NCBI GenBank assembly: GCA_963703605.1
Contig: CAVPFC010000048.1
Location: forward strand, 124,001-188,000
Source of the DNA: DASXKD01 sp963703605
Lineage (GTDB): Bacteria > Actinomycetota > Actinomycetes > Streptosporangiales > Streptosporangiaceae
Length of the DNA: 64,000 nt
Direction: 5' to 3'
In this document: positions 49,939-59,346 of the stretch, piece after piece
How the letters are laid out: each line of letters begins with the position of its first letter
How positions within the stretch are numbered: the first letter of the stretch is position 1
The notes under the pieces: generated by a model
Seen by the model: only the letters and a program-made list of their open reading frames with translations
Told to the model about the DNA's origin: nothing
Database searches by the model: none
Made by a program: the position numbers and the translations under genes

Positions 49939-52900
49939 GTGCCTGTGACATCCACCGGGAAGGGCGCCGTACGGGACGCGGCGCCGCCGGATAAGCCCGC
50001 CACCGATGCGCGCGCGAGCGCCGACCCGCTGCGCGCCTTCAGCGCGCTCACCCGGGAGTGGTTCACCGGTGCGTTCACCGCGCCGACCCCGGCGCAGGCC
50101 GGCGCGTGGGCGTCGATCTCCAGCGGAGACAACACGCTCGTGGTGGCGCCAACGGGCTCGGGCAAGACGCTCGCCGCGTTCTTGTGGGCGCTGGACCGGC
50201 TCTCCGTCAGCCCTCCCCCTGCCGACCCGAGGCTGCGCTGCCGGGTGCTCTACATCTCCCCGCTCAAGGCGCTCGCCGTGGACATCGAGCGGAACCTGCG
50301 CGCCCCGCTGGCCGGGATGCGCCAGGTGGCGAGCAGGCGCGGCCTGGCCGAGCCGGACATCCGGGTGGCCGTGCGCACCGGGGACACCGCCGCGGACGAA
50401 CGGCGGCGGCTGTCTACCAAGCCACCGGACATCCTCATCACCACCCCGGAATCGCTGTTCCTGATCCTGACCTCGAAGGCGCGCGACTCGCTGCGCGGGG
50501 TGGACACCATCATCGTGGACGAGGTGCACGCGCTGGCCGGCAACAAGCGCGGCGCCCACCTGGCCGTGTCGCTGGAGCGGCTGGACGCCCTGCGGGGGAG
50601 CGGGGACGACACGGACGGGGCGGCCGCTCCCGGGGCGCCGGGCCCCGGGCAGCGGATCGGGCTTTCGGCCACCGTCCGCCCCGCCGAGGAGGTGGCCGCC
50701 TTCCTGGGCGGATCCCGCCCGGTGACGATCGCCGCCCCGCCGCACGAGAAGCACATCGAGCTGCGGATCGTCGTGCCGGTCGAGGACATGAGCGACCCCG
50801 ACCCGCCACCGGTGACCCGGCCCCGGCCGACGGTCACCACCGGGGGCGTCGGCCCGCCCGGCGCCGCCGAGGGGCCGCCGGATGACGGGCCCCCGGCCCA
50901 GCGCTCGATCTGGCCGCACGTCGAGGAACGGGTGCTCGACCTGATCGAGGCCCACCGGTCCACGATCGTGTTCGCCAACTCGCGCGGGCTGGCGGAACGG
51001 CTCTGCGGCCGCCTCAACGACCTGGCCGCCGACCGGGCGCTGGCCCGGGAAGAAGAGAAGGCCGCCCAGGCGGCGGCCGGCCACGGTCCGCCCGCCCAGA
51101 TCATGGGCGCCTCCGGCATGGCGCAGGGTGCCCCGGCCGAGGTGGCCCGCGCCCATCACGGCTCGGTCTCGCGGCAGGAGCGGGCCCAGATCGAGGAAGC
51201 GCTCAAGGCGGGCCGGCTGCCGGCCGTGGTCGCCACGTCGAGCCTCGAGCTCGGCATCGACATGGGCGCGGTGGACCTGGTCATCCAAGTCGAGTCGGCG
51301 CCGTCGGTGGCCAGCGGGCTCCAGCGCACCGGCCGGGCCGGGCACCACGTCGGCGACGTGTCCCGCAGCGTGATCTTCCCCAAGTACCCAGGGGACCTGG
51401 TGCAGGCGACGGTGGTCGCCCAGCGGATGCGCGACGGGGAGATCGAGGAGCTGAGCATCCCCCGTAACCCGCTCGACGTCCTGGCCCAGCAGATCGTCGC
51501 GATGGTGGCGATGGACGACTGGCAGGTCGCGGACGTGGAGCGGCTGGTCCGCCGGGCCGCCCCGTTCAGCGGGCTGACGCGGGGCGTGCTCGACGCCGTG
51601 CTTGACATGCTGGCGGGCCGCTACCCCAGCGAGGAGTTCGCTGAGCTGCGCCCGCGGCTGGTCTGGGACCGCACGTCGGGCACCTTGCGTGGCCGGCCCG
51701 GCGCGCAGCGGCTGGCGGTCACCAGCGGCGGGACGATCCCCGACCGGGGGCTGTTCGGCGTGTTCCTGGCCGGCCCGCAGCGCCAGGGCAAGAACTCGCA
51801 CCGGGTCGGCGAGCTCGACGAGGAGATGGTGTACGAGTCGCGGGTCGGCGACGTGTTCGTGCTCGGCGCTAGTTCCTGGCGGATCGAGGACATCACCGCC
51901 GACCAGGTGCTCGTCTCGCCCGCGCCGGGGCAGCCGGGGCGGCTCCCGTTCTGGCATGGCGACATGCAGGGCCGGCCCGCGGAACTGGGCCGCGCCCTGG
52001 GCAGGTTCTGCCGGGAGCTCGCGGCCATGGGCACGGATGAGGCCGCGACGGCGCTGCGTAATGCAGGTCTTGACGATTTTGCGGCGGGGAATCTTGTCCG
52101 TTACCTGGAGGGCCAGCGCGAAGCCACCGGCTACCTGCCCGACGACCGGACGCTGGTGATGGAGCGGTTCCGCGATGAGCTCGGGGACTGGCGGCTGGTC
52201 CTGCACAGCCCCTACGGCGCACGGGTGCACGCGCCGTGGGCGCTGGCGATCGCCGCCCGGCTCAGGGACCGCTACGAGGGCATGGACGTCCAGGCCATGC
52301 ACACCAACGACGGGATCGTGATCCGGGTCCCCGACACCGAGGATCCGCCGTCGGCCGCGATCGTGGAACTGGCACCGGACGAGGTGGAGCCGCTCGTCAC
52401 GTCCGAGCTCGGCGGGTCGGCGCTGTTCGCGTCCCGGTTCCGCGAGTGCGCCGCGCGGGCGCTGCTGCTGCCGCGCCGCCGGCCGGGCAGGCGGTCCCCG
52501 CTGTGGCAGCAGCGGCAGCGCTCCGCGCAACTGCTGGCCGTGGCGGCGAAGTACAGCACGTTCCCGATCGTGCTCGAGACGGTCCGGGAGTGCCTGCAAG
52601 ACACCTTCGACGTGCCCGCGCTGGCCGGCCTGATGCGCGACCTGGCCGGCCGGAAGATCCGGCTGGTCGAGGTGGAGACGCCGGCGCCGTCCCCGTTCGC
52701 GCGGTCGCTGCTGTTCAGCTACGTCGGCGCGTTCATGTACGAGGGTGACTCGCCGCTGGCTGAGCGCCGCGCGCAGGCCCTCGCGCTCGATTCCTCCCTG
52801 CTCGCGGAGCTTCTCGGCCAGGCTGACCTGCGGGAACTCCTCGACGCCGGGGTCGTCGAGGAGACCGAGGCGCAGCTCCAGCGGCTCGCGCCCGATCGCC

Positions 52901-55446
52901 GGTGCCGCGACCTCGAAGCCGTGGCGGACCTGCTGCGCCTCATCGGGCCGCTGACGGCGGCGGAGGTCAGCGAGCGGTGCGCCGAGCCCGCCCTGGCGGC
53001 GGGCTGGCTGGCCGAACTGGACGCCGCCCGGCGGGTCATCGAGGTAAGGATCGGCGGCGAGCCCCGCTGGGCGGCCATCGAAGACGCCGGGCGGCTGCGC
53101 GACGCGCTCGGCGTGCCGCTGCCCCCCGGCGTGCCGGCGGCGTTCGCCGAGCCGGTGCCCGATCCGCTCGGCGACCTGGTGGCCCGGTACGGGCGCTGCC
53201 ATGGGCCGTTCACGGCGCAGGCGGTGGCCGGCCGGTACGGGCTGGGCCAGTCGGTGGTGGGCGGGGCGCTGCACAGGCTCGCCGCGGAGCGCCGCGTGGT
53301 CGAGGGTGAGTTCCTGCCCGGCGGGCGCGGCACCGAGTGGTGCGATGTCGAGGTCCTGCGCCTGCTGCGGCGCCGCTGCCTGGCCAAGCTCCGTAAGGAG
53401 GTGGAGCCCGCGCCCCCGGATGCGCTGGCCGCGTTCCTGCCCGCCTGGCAGAACGCGGGCCAGCCGGACGGCAACGCCCGGCCTGGCGGCTCGTCCGGGC
53501 GGCCGGGCCGCAGGTCGCGCGCGGCCGGGCCGGACGCGGTCTATGACGTGGTTGATCAGCTCGCGGGCGCGGCGGTACCCGCCTCCGCGCTGGAGACGCT
53601 GGTGCTGCCGGGCCGGATTCCGGGATACCAGCCGGCCGTGCTCGACGAGCTGACGGCGGCCGGGGAGGTCGTCTGGGCCGGCGCGGGCGGGCTGCCCAGC
53701 AGCGACGGCTGGGTGGTCCTCGTGCCCGCGCCCGCCGCTGCCCTGCTGCTCCCGCCGCCCGTGGAGATCACGATGACGCCGGTGCACGAGGCCGTGCTGG
53801 CGGTGCTGGAGGGCGGCGGGGGGCTTTTCTTCCGGATGCTGGCCGACCGGGTGGCCGGGATGCTGCGGGATCATGACTGGCGCGGGCTATCCGACGCCGC
53901 GGTGGCGGCGGCGATCTGGGACCTGGTCTGGGCTGGGCGGCTGACGAACGACACGCTGGCGCCGTTGCGGACGGTCCTCGGCAGCGGCCGTCCGGTGTTC
54001 GAGGGGTATCCCACCGGTACCGCCTCGCCGGCCGACGGCGGGGATGCGGCGGCGTCGAACGGTACCGGCGCCGCGGGCCCGAACGGTGCGGGCCGCAACG
54101 GCGCGGGCCCGAACGGTGCGGGCGGAGCGGTGCCGCACCTCGCGGAGGTGGCCGGCTTCCCCCGCCCTGAGATCCCCCCGTCCGCCGGCAGGATGCCCAG
54201 CGGGGGCCGATCAGGCCGGATGGGGTCGCGCCGGTCTAGGTACGGCCGGCCGCTGATGCCGACCAGGACCGGGCCGCCCACGGTGACCGGCCGGTGGTCG
54301 CTGTTGCCCGAGCGGGATCCCGATTCCACCCGGCGGCTGCACGCGGTCGCCCAGGCGCTGCTGGACCGGCACGGCATCGTGACCCGCGGCTCGGTCGTGG
54401 CCGAGCGAGTGCCCGGGGGGTTCGGCGCGGTCTACCCCGTGCTGCGGGCCATGGAGGAGGCGGGCCAGTGCCGGCGGGGGTACTTCGTCGAGGGCCTCGG
54501 CGCGGCGCAGTTCGCCCTCCCCGGCGCGGTGGACCGGATGCGCGCGATGGCCGCCGCCCAGGCGTCGATCCCCGGGCTGCCGCCCCCACCCGGGCTCCCC
54601 GGTGGGCCTGGGTTCCACCAGGACGCGCCCAGCACGCCGGAGGACCCCTCCGGCGGCCCTGCCGTCCCAGGTGGCCCGCTGGCCGGGCCTGGCCCTCACT
54701 GGGAGGTGCCTGGCCAGCCCCGTACCCCGGCGAGCCCGCCCGGCGGCGCCGAGTTCGCGGGCGGCGCACCCGGCTGGCCCGAGTCCCCGGGCCGCCACTC
54801 CCCCGACGACGCACGTGAGCAGGCGGGGCCTGGTGCCCCCGCGCGGCCCGGCTCCCCCGAGCGCCCGCCCAGCGGCAATGATGTCCCGGAAGGCGCACCG
54901 GGCTGGCCGGGTACTCCTGGGAGCCCGCTCGGCGGTCCCGGGTTCAGCGGTGGAGCGGGTGGCTGGCCTGGATCGCCGGAAGGCTCGCCCGGCGGGTACT
55001 CCCCCGATGCCGGGCGGGGGCAGCGGTGGCCCGGCGCCCCTGAGCCGATCGGCCCGGCGGAGCCGGAGCCCCCGGCGATCATGGTGCTGGCGGCGGCGGA
55101 CCCGGCTAACCCGTTCGGTGCCGCGCTGCCCTGGCCGCCCCGGCCCGGCGAGGTTCCCGGCGCGCACCGTCCCGGCCGGAAGGCCGGAGCGCTGGTTGTC
55201 ATGTCCGGCGGGCACCTCGTGCTTTACGTGGAGCGGGGCGGCAAGACCTTGCTGTCATGGACGAGCGACCCGGCCGAGCTGGTGCCCGCGGCGGCCGGGC
55301 TCGCCGCGGCCGTCCGGGGTGGCGCGCTGGGCCGCCTCACCGTGGAGCGCGCCGACGGCACCGGCGTCTACGACACGCCGCTTGCCCAGGCCCTGGCCGA
55401 CGCCGGATTCCGGCCAACTCCCCGCGGCCTGCGCCTCCGCGCCTAA
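49939..55446 (+). CDS. lhr: Lhr-type ATP-dependent helicase
   Basis: An 1,835-residue superfamily 2 DNA helicase of the Lhr family, implicated in actinobacterial DNA damage responses. Motif I is APTGSGKT (K76), motif II DEVH (194-197), motif III SATVRP, then VATSSLELGIDMGAVDLVIQ and QRTGRAGHH in the second RecA-like domain, followed by the winged-helix/beta-barrel Lhr core and the C-terminal domain. It is about 320 residues longer than the mycobacterial protein. Most of the excess is a Gly/Pro-rich low-complexity block at about 1545-1740, with smaller ones near 600-660 (acidic/proline) and 1370-1400 (PNGAG repeats). The start is GTG 49939. Confidence 0.93.
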   Translation: MPVTSTGKGAVRDAAPPDKPATDARASADPLRAFSALTREWFTGAFTAPTPAQAGAWASISSGDNTLVVAPTGSGKTLAAFLWALDRLSVSPPPADPRLRCRVLYISPLKALAVDIERNLRAPLAGMRQVASRRGLAEPDIRVAVRTGDTAADERRRLSTKPPDILITTPESLFLILTSKARDSLRGVDTIIVDEVHALAGNKRGAHLAVSLERLDALRGSGDDTDGAAAPGAPGPGQRIGLSATVRPAEEVAAFLGGSRPVTIAAPPHEKHIELRIVVPVEDMSDPDPPPVTRPRPTVTTGGVGPPGAAEGPPDDGPPAQRSIWPHVEERVLDLIEAHRSTIVFANSRGLAERLCGRLNDLAADRALAREEEKAAQAAAGHGPPAQIMGASGMAQGAPAEVARAHHGSVSRQERAQIEEALKAGRLPAVVATSSLELGIDMGAVDLVIQVESAPSVASGLQRTGRAGHHVGDVSRSVIFPKYPGDLVQATVVAQRMRDGEIEELSIPRNPLDVLAQQIVAMVAMDDWQVADVERLVRRAAPFSGLTRGVLDAVLDMLAGRYPSEEFAELRPRLVWDRTSGTLRGRPGAQRLAVTSGGTIPDRGLFGVFLAGPQRQGKNSHRVGELDEEMVYESRVGDVFVLGASSWRIEDITADQVLVSPAPGQPGRLPFWHGDMQGRPAELGRALGRFCRELAAMGTDEAATALRNAGLDDFAAGNLVRYLEGQREATGYLPDDRTLVMERFRDELGDWRLVLHSPYGARVHAPWALAIAARLRDRYEGMDVQAMHTNDGIVIRVPDTEDPPSAAIVELAPDEVEPLVTSELGGSALFASRFRECAARALLLPRRRPGRRSPLWQQRQRSAQLLAVAAKYSTFPIVLETVRECLQDTFDVPALAGLMRDLAGRKIRLVEVETPAPSPFARSLLFSYVGAFMYEGDSPLAERRAQALALDSSLLAELLGQADLRELLDAGVVEETEAQLQRLAPDRRCRDLEAVADLLRLIGPLTAAEVSERCAEPALAAGWLAELDAARRVIEVRIGGEPRWAAIEDAGRLRDALGVPLPPGVPAAFAEPVPDPLGDLVARYGRCHGPFTAQAVAGRYGLGQSVVGGALHRLAAERRVVEGEFLPGGRGTEWCDVEVLRLLRRRCLAKLRKEVEPAPPDALAAFLPAWQNAGQPDGNARPGGSSGRPGRRSRAAGPDAVYDVVDQLAGAAVPASALETLVLPGRIPGYQPAVLDELTAAGEVVWAGAGGLPSSDGWVVLVPAPAAALLLPPPVEITMTPVHEAVLAVLEGGGGLFFRMLADRVAGMLRDHDWRGLSDAAVAAAIWDLVWAGRLTNDTLAPLRTVLGSGRPVFEGYPTGTASPADGGDAAASNGTGAAGPNGAGRNGAGPNGAGGAVPHLAEVAGFPRPEIPPSAGRMPSGGRSGRMGSRRSRYGRPLMPTRTGPPTVTGRWSLLPERDPDSTRRLHAVAQALLDRHGIVTRGSVVAERVPGGFGAVYPVLRAMEEAGQCRRGYFVEGLGAAQFALPGAVDRMRAMAAAQASIPGLPPPPGLPGGPGFHQDAPSTPEDPSGGPAVPGGPLAGPGPHWEVPGQPRTPASPPGGAEFAGGAPGWPESPGRHSPDDAREQAGPGAPARPGSPERPPSGNDVPEGAPGWPGTPGSPLGGPGFSGGAGGWPGSPEGSPGGYSPDAGRGQRWPGAPEPIGPAEPEPPAIMVLAAADPANPFGAALPWPPRPGEVPGAHRPGRKAGALVVMSGGHLVLYVERGGKTLLSWTSDPAELVPAAAGLAAAVRGGALGRLTVERADGTGVYDTPLAQALADAGFRPTPRGLRLRA

Positions 55447-55507
55447 ACCCCGCCCTCGGACGACCGCGCGCGGCGCCCTCGCGCCCCGGAGCTCGAGCGA
55501 GCAGCGG

Positions 55508-56806
55508 TCAGGTGGCCCACAGCAGGTACAGCGACGGCGGCTTACGGAACACCAGGCCGCGCGAGGCGGCCGGGCGGTCCGGGTCAAGGCGCAGGCCCGG
55601 CAGCCGGAGGACGGCGCGGAGCGCCGCCTGGGCCTCGAGCCTGGCCAGGTGGGCGCCGATGCAGAAATGCGGGCCGTGCGCGAAGGCGAGGTTCGCCCTC
55701 GCGTTGCCGCGGCGGACGTCGAACGTTTCGGGGTCTTCGAAGACGGCCGGATCGCGGCCCGCGCCCGCCAGGGACACCGTGACCAGGTCGCCGCGCCGGA
55801 TCGCAGCCCCGCCGAGCCGGATGTCGCGGGCTGCGTAGCGGTCAACCACGGCGGCGGCGGGCTCCAGCCGGAGGGACTCCTCGACCACGTTGGGCACGAG
55901 GCTCTCGTCCTCCTGGACCAGCGCGAGCTGGTCGGGATGGCTGAGCAGGTGAAGGATCGCGTTGCCGATCATGCCTTCGGTGGTCTCGATCCCACCGAAC
56001 ATGATCACCGCCGCGTTGGAGATGGCTTCCCGCGTGCTCAGGCCGGTGTCCGCGGCACCGTCCCGGGCCGCGGCCGCGTCGGCCAGCAGCGAAGCCGGGC
56101 CGCCCGGTGCCTCGATGACCTCGGTAAGCCGCCCGCTGAGCAGCTGGAACGCCGCCGTCCCCGCCGCCCCGGCCCCTGACGCCGGCCCGTCCCCCGCCAG
56201 CCCTGCTCCTCCCGCCGGCCCGGGCTGCCCGGACGCGGCCGGGCCCTGGTCGCCCGCGAGCGCGGAAACCGAGCCGACGATGGCCGCGTACCAGCCAAGC
56301 ACCGTCGCGGGGTCGGTGTCGCCAAGGCCCAGCGCTTCCGCGACCACCGCGACGGCCAGCGGGCCGGCCAGGCTGCGCCGGGCGTCCGTGGCGCCCGCGG
56401 GCCGCATGGCCGCCACCAGGCGGTCGGCTTCCGCGGTCACGAACCCGGCCAGCCGGGCGTGAATCTCGCGGCGGCTGAACCCGCGGGTGAAGGGGGCGCG
56501 GTGACGGCCGTGTTCCGCACCGTCCAGCGAAAGCATGCTCGGCCCCACCACCCGGGCCGTCGTGAACCGGGGATCGTCCACGGTGAACGAGGCGCTGTCG
56601 CGCATGACCGCCACGGCGAGATCGTGCCGGGTGACGAGCCAGCCGTTCAGGGCGGGGAGCCAGGAGACCGGTTCGGTGTCCCGCAGGCGCGCCAGCCACG
56701 GGTGCGGATCGCGATCAAGGTCGGCCAGGGTGACGGCTTCTCCCACCGGGAACCGGCCGCGGTCCGAGGCGGGATGAGCCTCCCGGGTCTGGTCACGGAA
56801 GGTCAC
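55508..56806 (-). CDS. Cytochrome P450
   Basis: A 432-residue soluble bacterial P450. The heme-binding loop is FAHGPHFCIGAHLARLEA with Cys382 as the axial ligand. The ExxR motif is in NVVEESLRLEP and the I-helix reads AVIMFGGIETTEG, where GIETT replaces the more usual AG(H/D)(E/D)T, so the alcohol/acid pair is Glu-Thr. A 35-residue Gly/Ala/Pro insertion follows AGDQGP in the middle of the protein. The start is GTG 56806. No ferredoxin or reductase gene is adjacent, so redox partners are unknown. The substrate cannot be told. Confidence 0.9.
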   Translation of the reverse strand: MTFRDQTREAHPASDRGRFPVGEAVTLADLDRDPHPWLARLRDTEPVSWLPALNGWLVTRHDLAVAVMRDSASFTVDDPRFTTARVVGPSMLSLDGAEHGRHRAPFTRGFSRREIHARLAGFVTAEADRLVAAMRPAGATDARRSLAGPLAVAVVAEALGLGDTDPATVLGWYAAIVGSVSALAGDQGPAASGQPGPAGGAGLAGDGPASGAGAAGTAAFQLLSGRLTEVIEAPGGPASLLADAAAARDGAADTGLSTREAISNAAVIMFGGIETTEGMIGNAILHLLSHPDQLALVQEDESLVPNVVEESLRLEPAAAVVDRYAARDIRLGGAAIRRGDLVTVSLAGAGRDPAVFEDPETFDVRRGNARANLAFAHGPHFCIGAHLARLEAQAALRAVLRLPGLRLDPDRPAASRGLVFRKPPSLYLLWAT

Positions 56807-56954
56807 CCAGCCGACGCTACCTCACCCCGGCAATTCGTCCAGCTTGGCGGGGGCGAGCGCCGGCCGCGGGCGGGCGCGGAGCGCGGGGGCGGGGTGGGAA
56901 GGTAGAGCGGCGCCATGCCCCTGCTCACACGCAGTTGCGGCGTGAAGGTCCATA

Positions 56955-57413
56955 ATGCATGGCATGAGGTTGTCTGCCCGTGCCGACTACGCCCTGCGCG
57001 CGGCCGTCGAGCTGGCCGCCAGTAGCGGCGACCACACGACCGCTGAGCAACTGGCGCGGGCACAGCACATTCCGGCGAAGTTCCTGGAAGCGATCCTTAC
57101 CCAGCTCCGGCGGGCGGGCCTCGTGCGCAGCCAGCGTGGCCCCGAGGGCGGTTTCTGGCTGGCGAAGCCGGCGGATGAGATTTCGCTGGCTGACATCATC
57201 CGCGCCGTCGATGGCCAGCTGGTCGGGGTCCGCGGCGAGCGCCCGGAGAACCTTGGGTACATCGGCGCGGCGGAACCCTTGCAGAGCGTCTGGATCGCCC
57301 TGCGCGCCAACGAGCGGGCGATCCTGGACGAGGTGACGCTGGATCACATCGTCACCGGCCGCTTGCCCGACCGTGTCCTGGCCCTGACCAACGACCCCCG
57401 CGCCTGGACGTAG
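56955..57413 (+). CDS. Rrf2-family transcriptional regulator without cysteines
   Basis: A 152-residue winged-helix regulator. It opens MRLSARADYALRAAVELA, has the recognition part TAEQLARAQHIPAKFLEAIL and the wing LVRSQRGPEGGFWLAKPADE, all typical of Rrf2. IscR, NsrR and RsrR bind Fe-S clusters through cysteines; this protein has no cysteine at all, so it must sense something else or nothing. The ATG at 56955 has GAAGG six bases upstream; the ATG at 56964 would be too far from it. It is divergent from the P450 gene across about 150 bp and could regulate it. Confidence 0.85.
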   Translation: MHGMRLSARADYALRAAVELAASSGDHTTAEQLARAQHIPAKFLEAILTQLRRAGLVRSQRGPEGGFWLAKPADEISLADIIRAVDGQLVGVRGERPENLGYIGAAEPLQSVWIALRANERAILDEVTLDHIVTGRLPDRVLALTNDPRAWT

Positions 57414-57430
57414 CCACCACCCGAGGTTCC

Positions 57431-57467
57431 GGCACGCACGAGGGCAACCAGGCACGCACGAGGGCAA
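57431..57467. repeat. Short direct repeat after the Rrf2 gene
   Basis: GGCACGCACGAGGGCAA occurs at 57431-57447 and 57451-57467 (20-bp period). Confidence 0.75.
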
Positions 57468-57595
57468 GCCGGAAGACGGTCGGCGTGACTTCCCATCCGT
57501 TCGGCACGCCCCAACCGGGACAAGCCGGGCGCCAGACCGTGCGTCCGGAATGAAAAGTGGGCCTATCAGCATCGGAGCAGGGGCGACGTGCCGGG

Positions 57596-58150
57596 CTACA
57601 GGAGGCCGAAAGCCAGCGCTACGCCAACCCCGATGAGGACAAGGCCGCCGAGGAATTCGCCGCGGTCCGCGGTCCGGGCACCCAGGCGGTCGCCAAGCTC
57701 AAGCCCCAGCAACGACAGGGTGACGCTCGTCGCGCCGATGACGGCGACGGCCACGGGCAGGTTGACGTGGTACGTGCCAAGGGCGAAGCCGACCGCGAGG
57801 TTGTCGATGCTCAGCGCTATCCCGGTGACCACCAGCGGCCCGGTCTTCAGCCCGGCCGCCGTGGCCGGGCTGCCCCCACCGTCGCCGCGGTGCCGGGCAG
57901 CCTGGATCGTGGCGTAGCCGCCGACGATGATCAAGAGGGCGGCCCCGATCCAGTGGGTGGCGTGACCGAGGCTGTGCGCGAGGCCACGGCCGAGCACCAG
58001 GCCGAGGATCGGCATGCCCGTCTCGAACACCCCGAACACAATGCCGACCCGCAACCGCGCCCGCGCCCCGCCGCCCGCCATCCCGATGCCAACGGAAGCG
58101 GCCATGTTCGAGAGCCCAAGCGCGACCGCCACCAGCACCAACGCCAGCAC
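57596..58150 (-). CDS. MntP-like manganese efflux pump
   Basis: A 184-residue membrane protein with six predicted helices in two related halves. Each half has the MntP signature: ALGLSNMAASVGIG (about 10-23) and ALSIDNLAVGFALG (about 110-123), with the Asp/Asn-containing motif in the middle of a helix. The GTG at 58150 gives the family length; the same frame also allows a start at 58207 with a non-hydrophobic leader. It probably exports Mn2+. Upstream lies an array of 178-bp repeats, so its expression signals are either in or beyond that array. Confidence 0.78.
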   Translation of the reverse strand: MLALVLVAVALGLSNMAASVGIGMAGGGARARLRVGIVFGVFETGMPILGLVLGRGLAHSLGHATHWIGAALLIIVGGYATIQAARHRGDGGGSPATAAGLKTGPLVVTGIALSIDNLAVGFALGTYHVNLPVAVAVIGATSVTLSLLGLELGDRLGARTADRGEFLGGLVLIGVGVALAFGLL

Positions 58151-58194
58151 GCGCCCAACGCTACCGGCCAGGCAAGCATGCGGCCCGGGTCCCG

Positions 58195-58728
58195 GCGAAG
58201 CCGTCAAAGGCGGCGAGCGGCCGAGGCGCGGGCCAAGCCTCAGCCCACGACAGACCAGACCTCGTCAACCCATCGGTACCGGGGGTCCGGGGCCTCGGGC
58301 CCCCGGGCTAGGATCGCGAGCCGGGCCCCAGCGAACCTGATCAAAGATCAGCAAGCAAGGTAAGCCCGCGACCGCTCAAGACCTCAGCCGAAGGGAGCCC
58401 GCCCGGCCTCAGCCGACAACAGACGGGAACTGATCCAGCCAACCGGTACCCGGGGCGTGGGGGCTCCGGGGGCTCGGCCCCCGGGCTAGCACAGCGGGGC
58501 GGCCTTCGGCGAAGCTGATCAAAGATCAGCGAGCAGGGTGAGCCCGCGACCGCTCAAGACCTCAGCCGAAGGGAGCACGCCCGGCCTCAGCCGACAACAG
58601 ACGGGAACTGATCCAGCCAACCGGTACCCGGGACGTGGGGGCTCCGGGGGCTCGGCCCCCGGGCTAGCACAGCGGGGCGGCCTTCGGCGAAGCTGATCAA
58701 AGATCAGCGAGCAGGGTGAGCCCTGCCC
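58195..58728. repeat. Tandem array of 178-bp repeats
   Basis: Copies at 58373-58550 and 58551-58728 differ at only a few positions until the very end. A diverged third copy occupies about 58195-58372. Each unit contains a GC palindrome (CCGGGGGCTCGGCCCCCGG), the perfect hairpin GCTGATC-AAA-GATCAGC, and two CTCAGCCGA blocks. There is no open frame with coding character. The array fills the 584 bp between the mntP-like start and the end of the clgR-like gene. Confidence 0.85.
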
Positions 58729-58734
58729 GTCCCG

Positions 58735-59238
58735 CTACACCGGCACCATGTCGGTGATGTCGCGGATGCGACGGGCCACGTCGTCGTAGCCGGTGGTGCG
58801 GCCGGTGGGCAGCTTGATGGGGTCGAGGACCGGCTCGGTCGCGCCCAGCTTGGCACCGTCGCCGAGCGCGGGCGCGGCGGCGAGGTTCAGGCTGGCAGGC
58901 ACGGCGCCGTGGAACGCCCGTGCCACCGGCGTGTCGAGCGCGGTGTCCCCGGTACGCTCCAGCGCCGGCTCCCTGGTGCCGGCCAGCACCGGCTCGCTCT
59001 GCAGCTCGGCCAGCGCGAAGTTGTCGGACACCTCGCGGAACACGTGCGACAGCGGCGTTCCCAGCGCGGAACAGATCGCCGCTAGCAACTCTGACGAGGC
59101 TTCCTTCTGGCCGCGCTCGACCTCGGACAGGTAGCCCAGTGACACCCGGGCCGCGGCGGAGACCTCACGGAGGGTACGACCCTGGCGCAGGCGCAGCCGC
59201 CGCAGCGCGTCACCAAGCAAGTGACGAAGCAGGACCAT
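58735..59238 (-). CDS. clgR: ClgR-type XRE-family regulator
   Basis: A 167-residue helix-turn-helix regulator. The DNA-binding domain reads GRTLREVSAAARVSLGYLSE then VERGQKEASSELLAAICSAL, the hallmark of ClgR/PopR, activators of clp protease genes in actinobacteria. The rest is Ala/Pro-rich, ending RRIRDITDMVPV; many ClgR proteins end in hydrophobic residues that are a Clp degradation signal. The ATG at 59238 follows GGGAG with 9-base spacing, preferred over the earlier frame. It is last in the minus-strand series ftsK-rodZ-like-rimO-pgsA-cinA. Confidence 0.85.
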   Translation of the reverse strand: MVLLRHLLGDALRRLRLRQGRTLREVSAAARVSLGYLSEVERGQKEASSELLAAICSALGTPLSHVFREVSDNFALAELQSEPVLAGTREPALERTGDTALDTPVARAFHGAVPASLNLAAAPALGDGAKLGATEPVLDPIKLPTGRTTGYDDVARRIRDITDMVPV

Positions 59239-59346
59239 GGTCGCGCTCCCTTCGCGAAGTGAGGCTGACAGTTCCACGGTACCTGGCTCTGCCGACACTC
59301 GGGGAGTACAGACGGAGCCGTGTTCGCTGATGACGTAACGCTGTAA

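Noticed and set aside
49843..53874. Open minus-strand frame of 1,343 codons opposite lhr
   Set aside because: It is a mirror of the third-position GC bias of lhr. Its translation is Arg/Gly/His/Pro-rich with no domain, while the plus strand has all helicase motifs.
58151..58734. A manganese (yybP-ykoY) riboswitch before the mntP-like gene
   Set aside because: The family makes it plausible, but I could not see the conserved riboswitch loops; the region is filled by 178-bp repeats instead.
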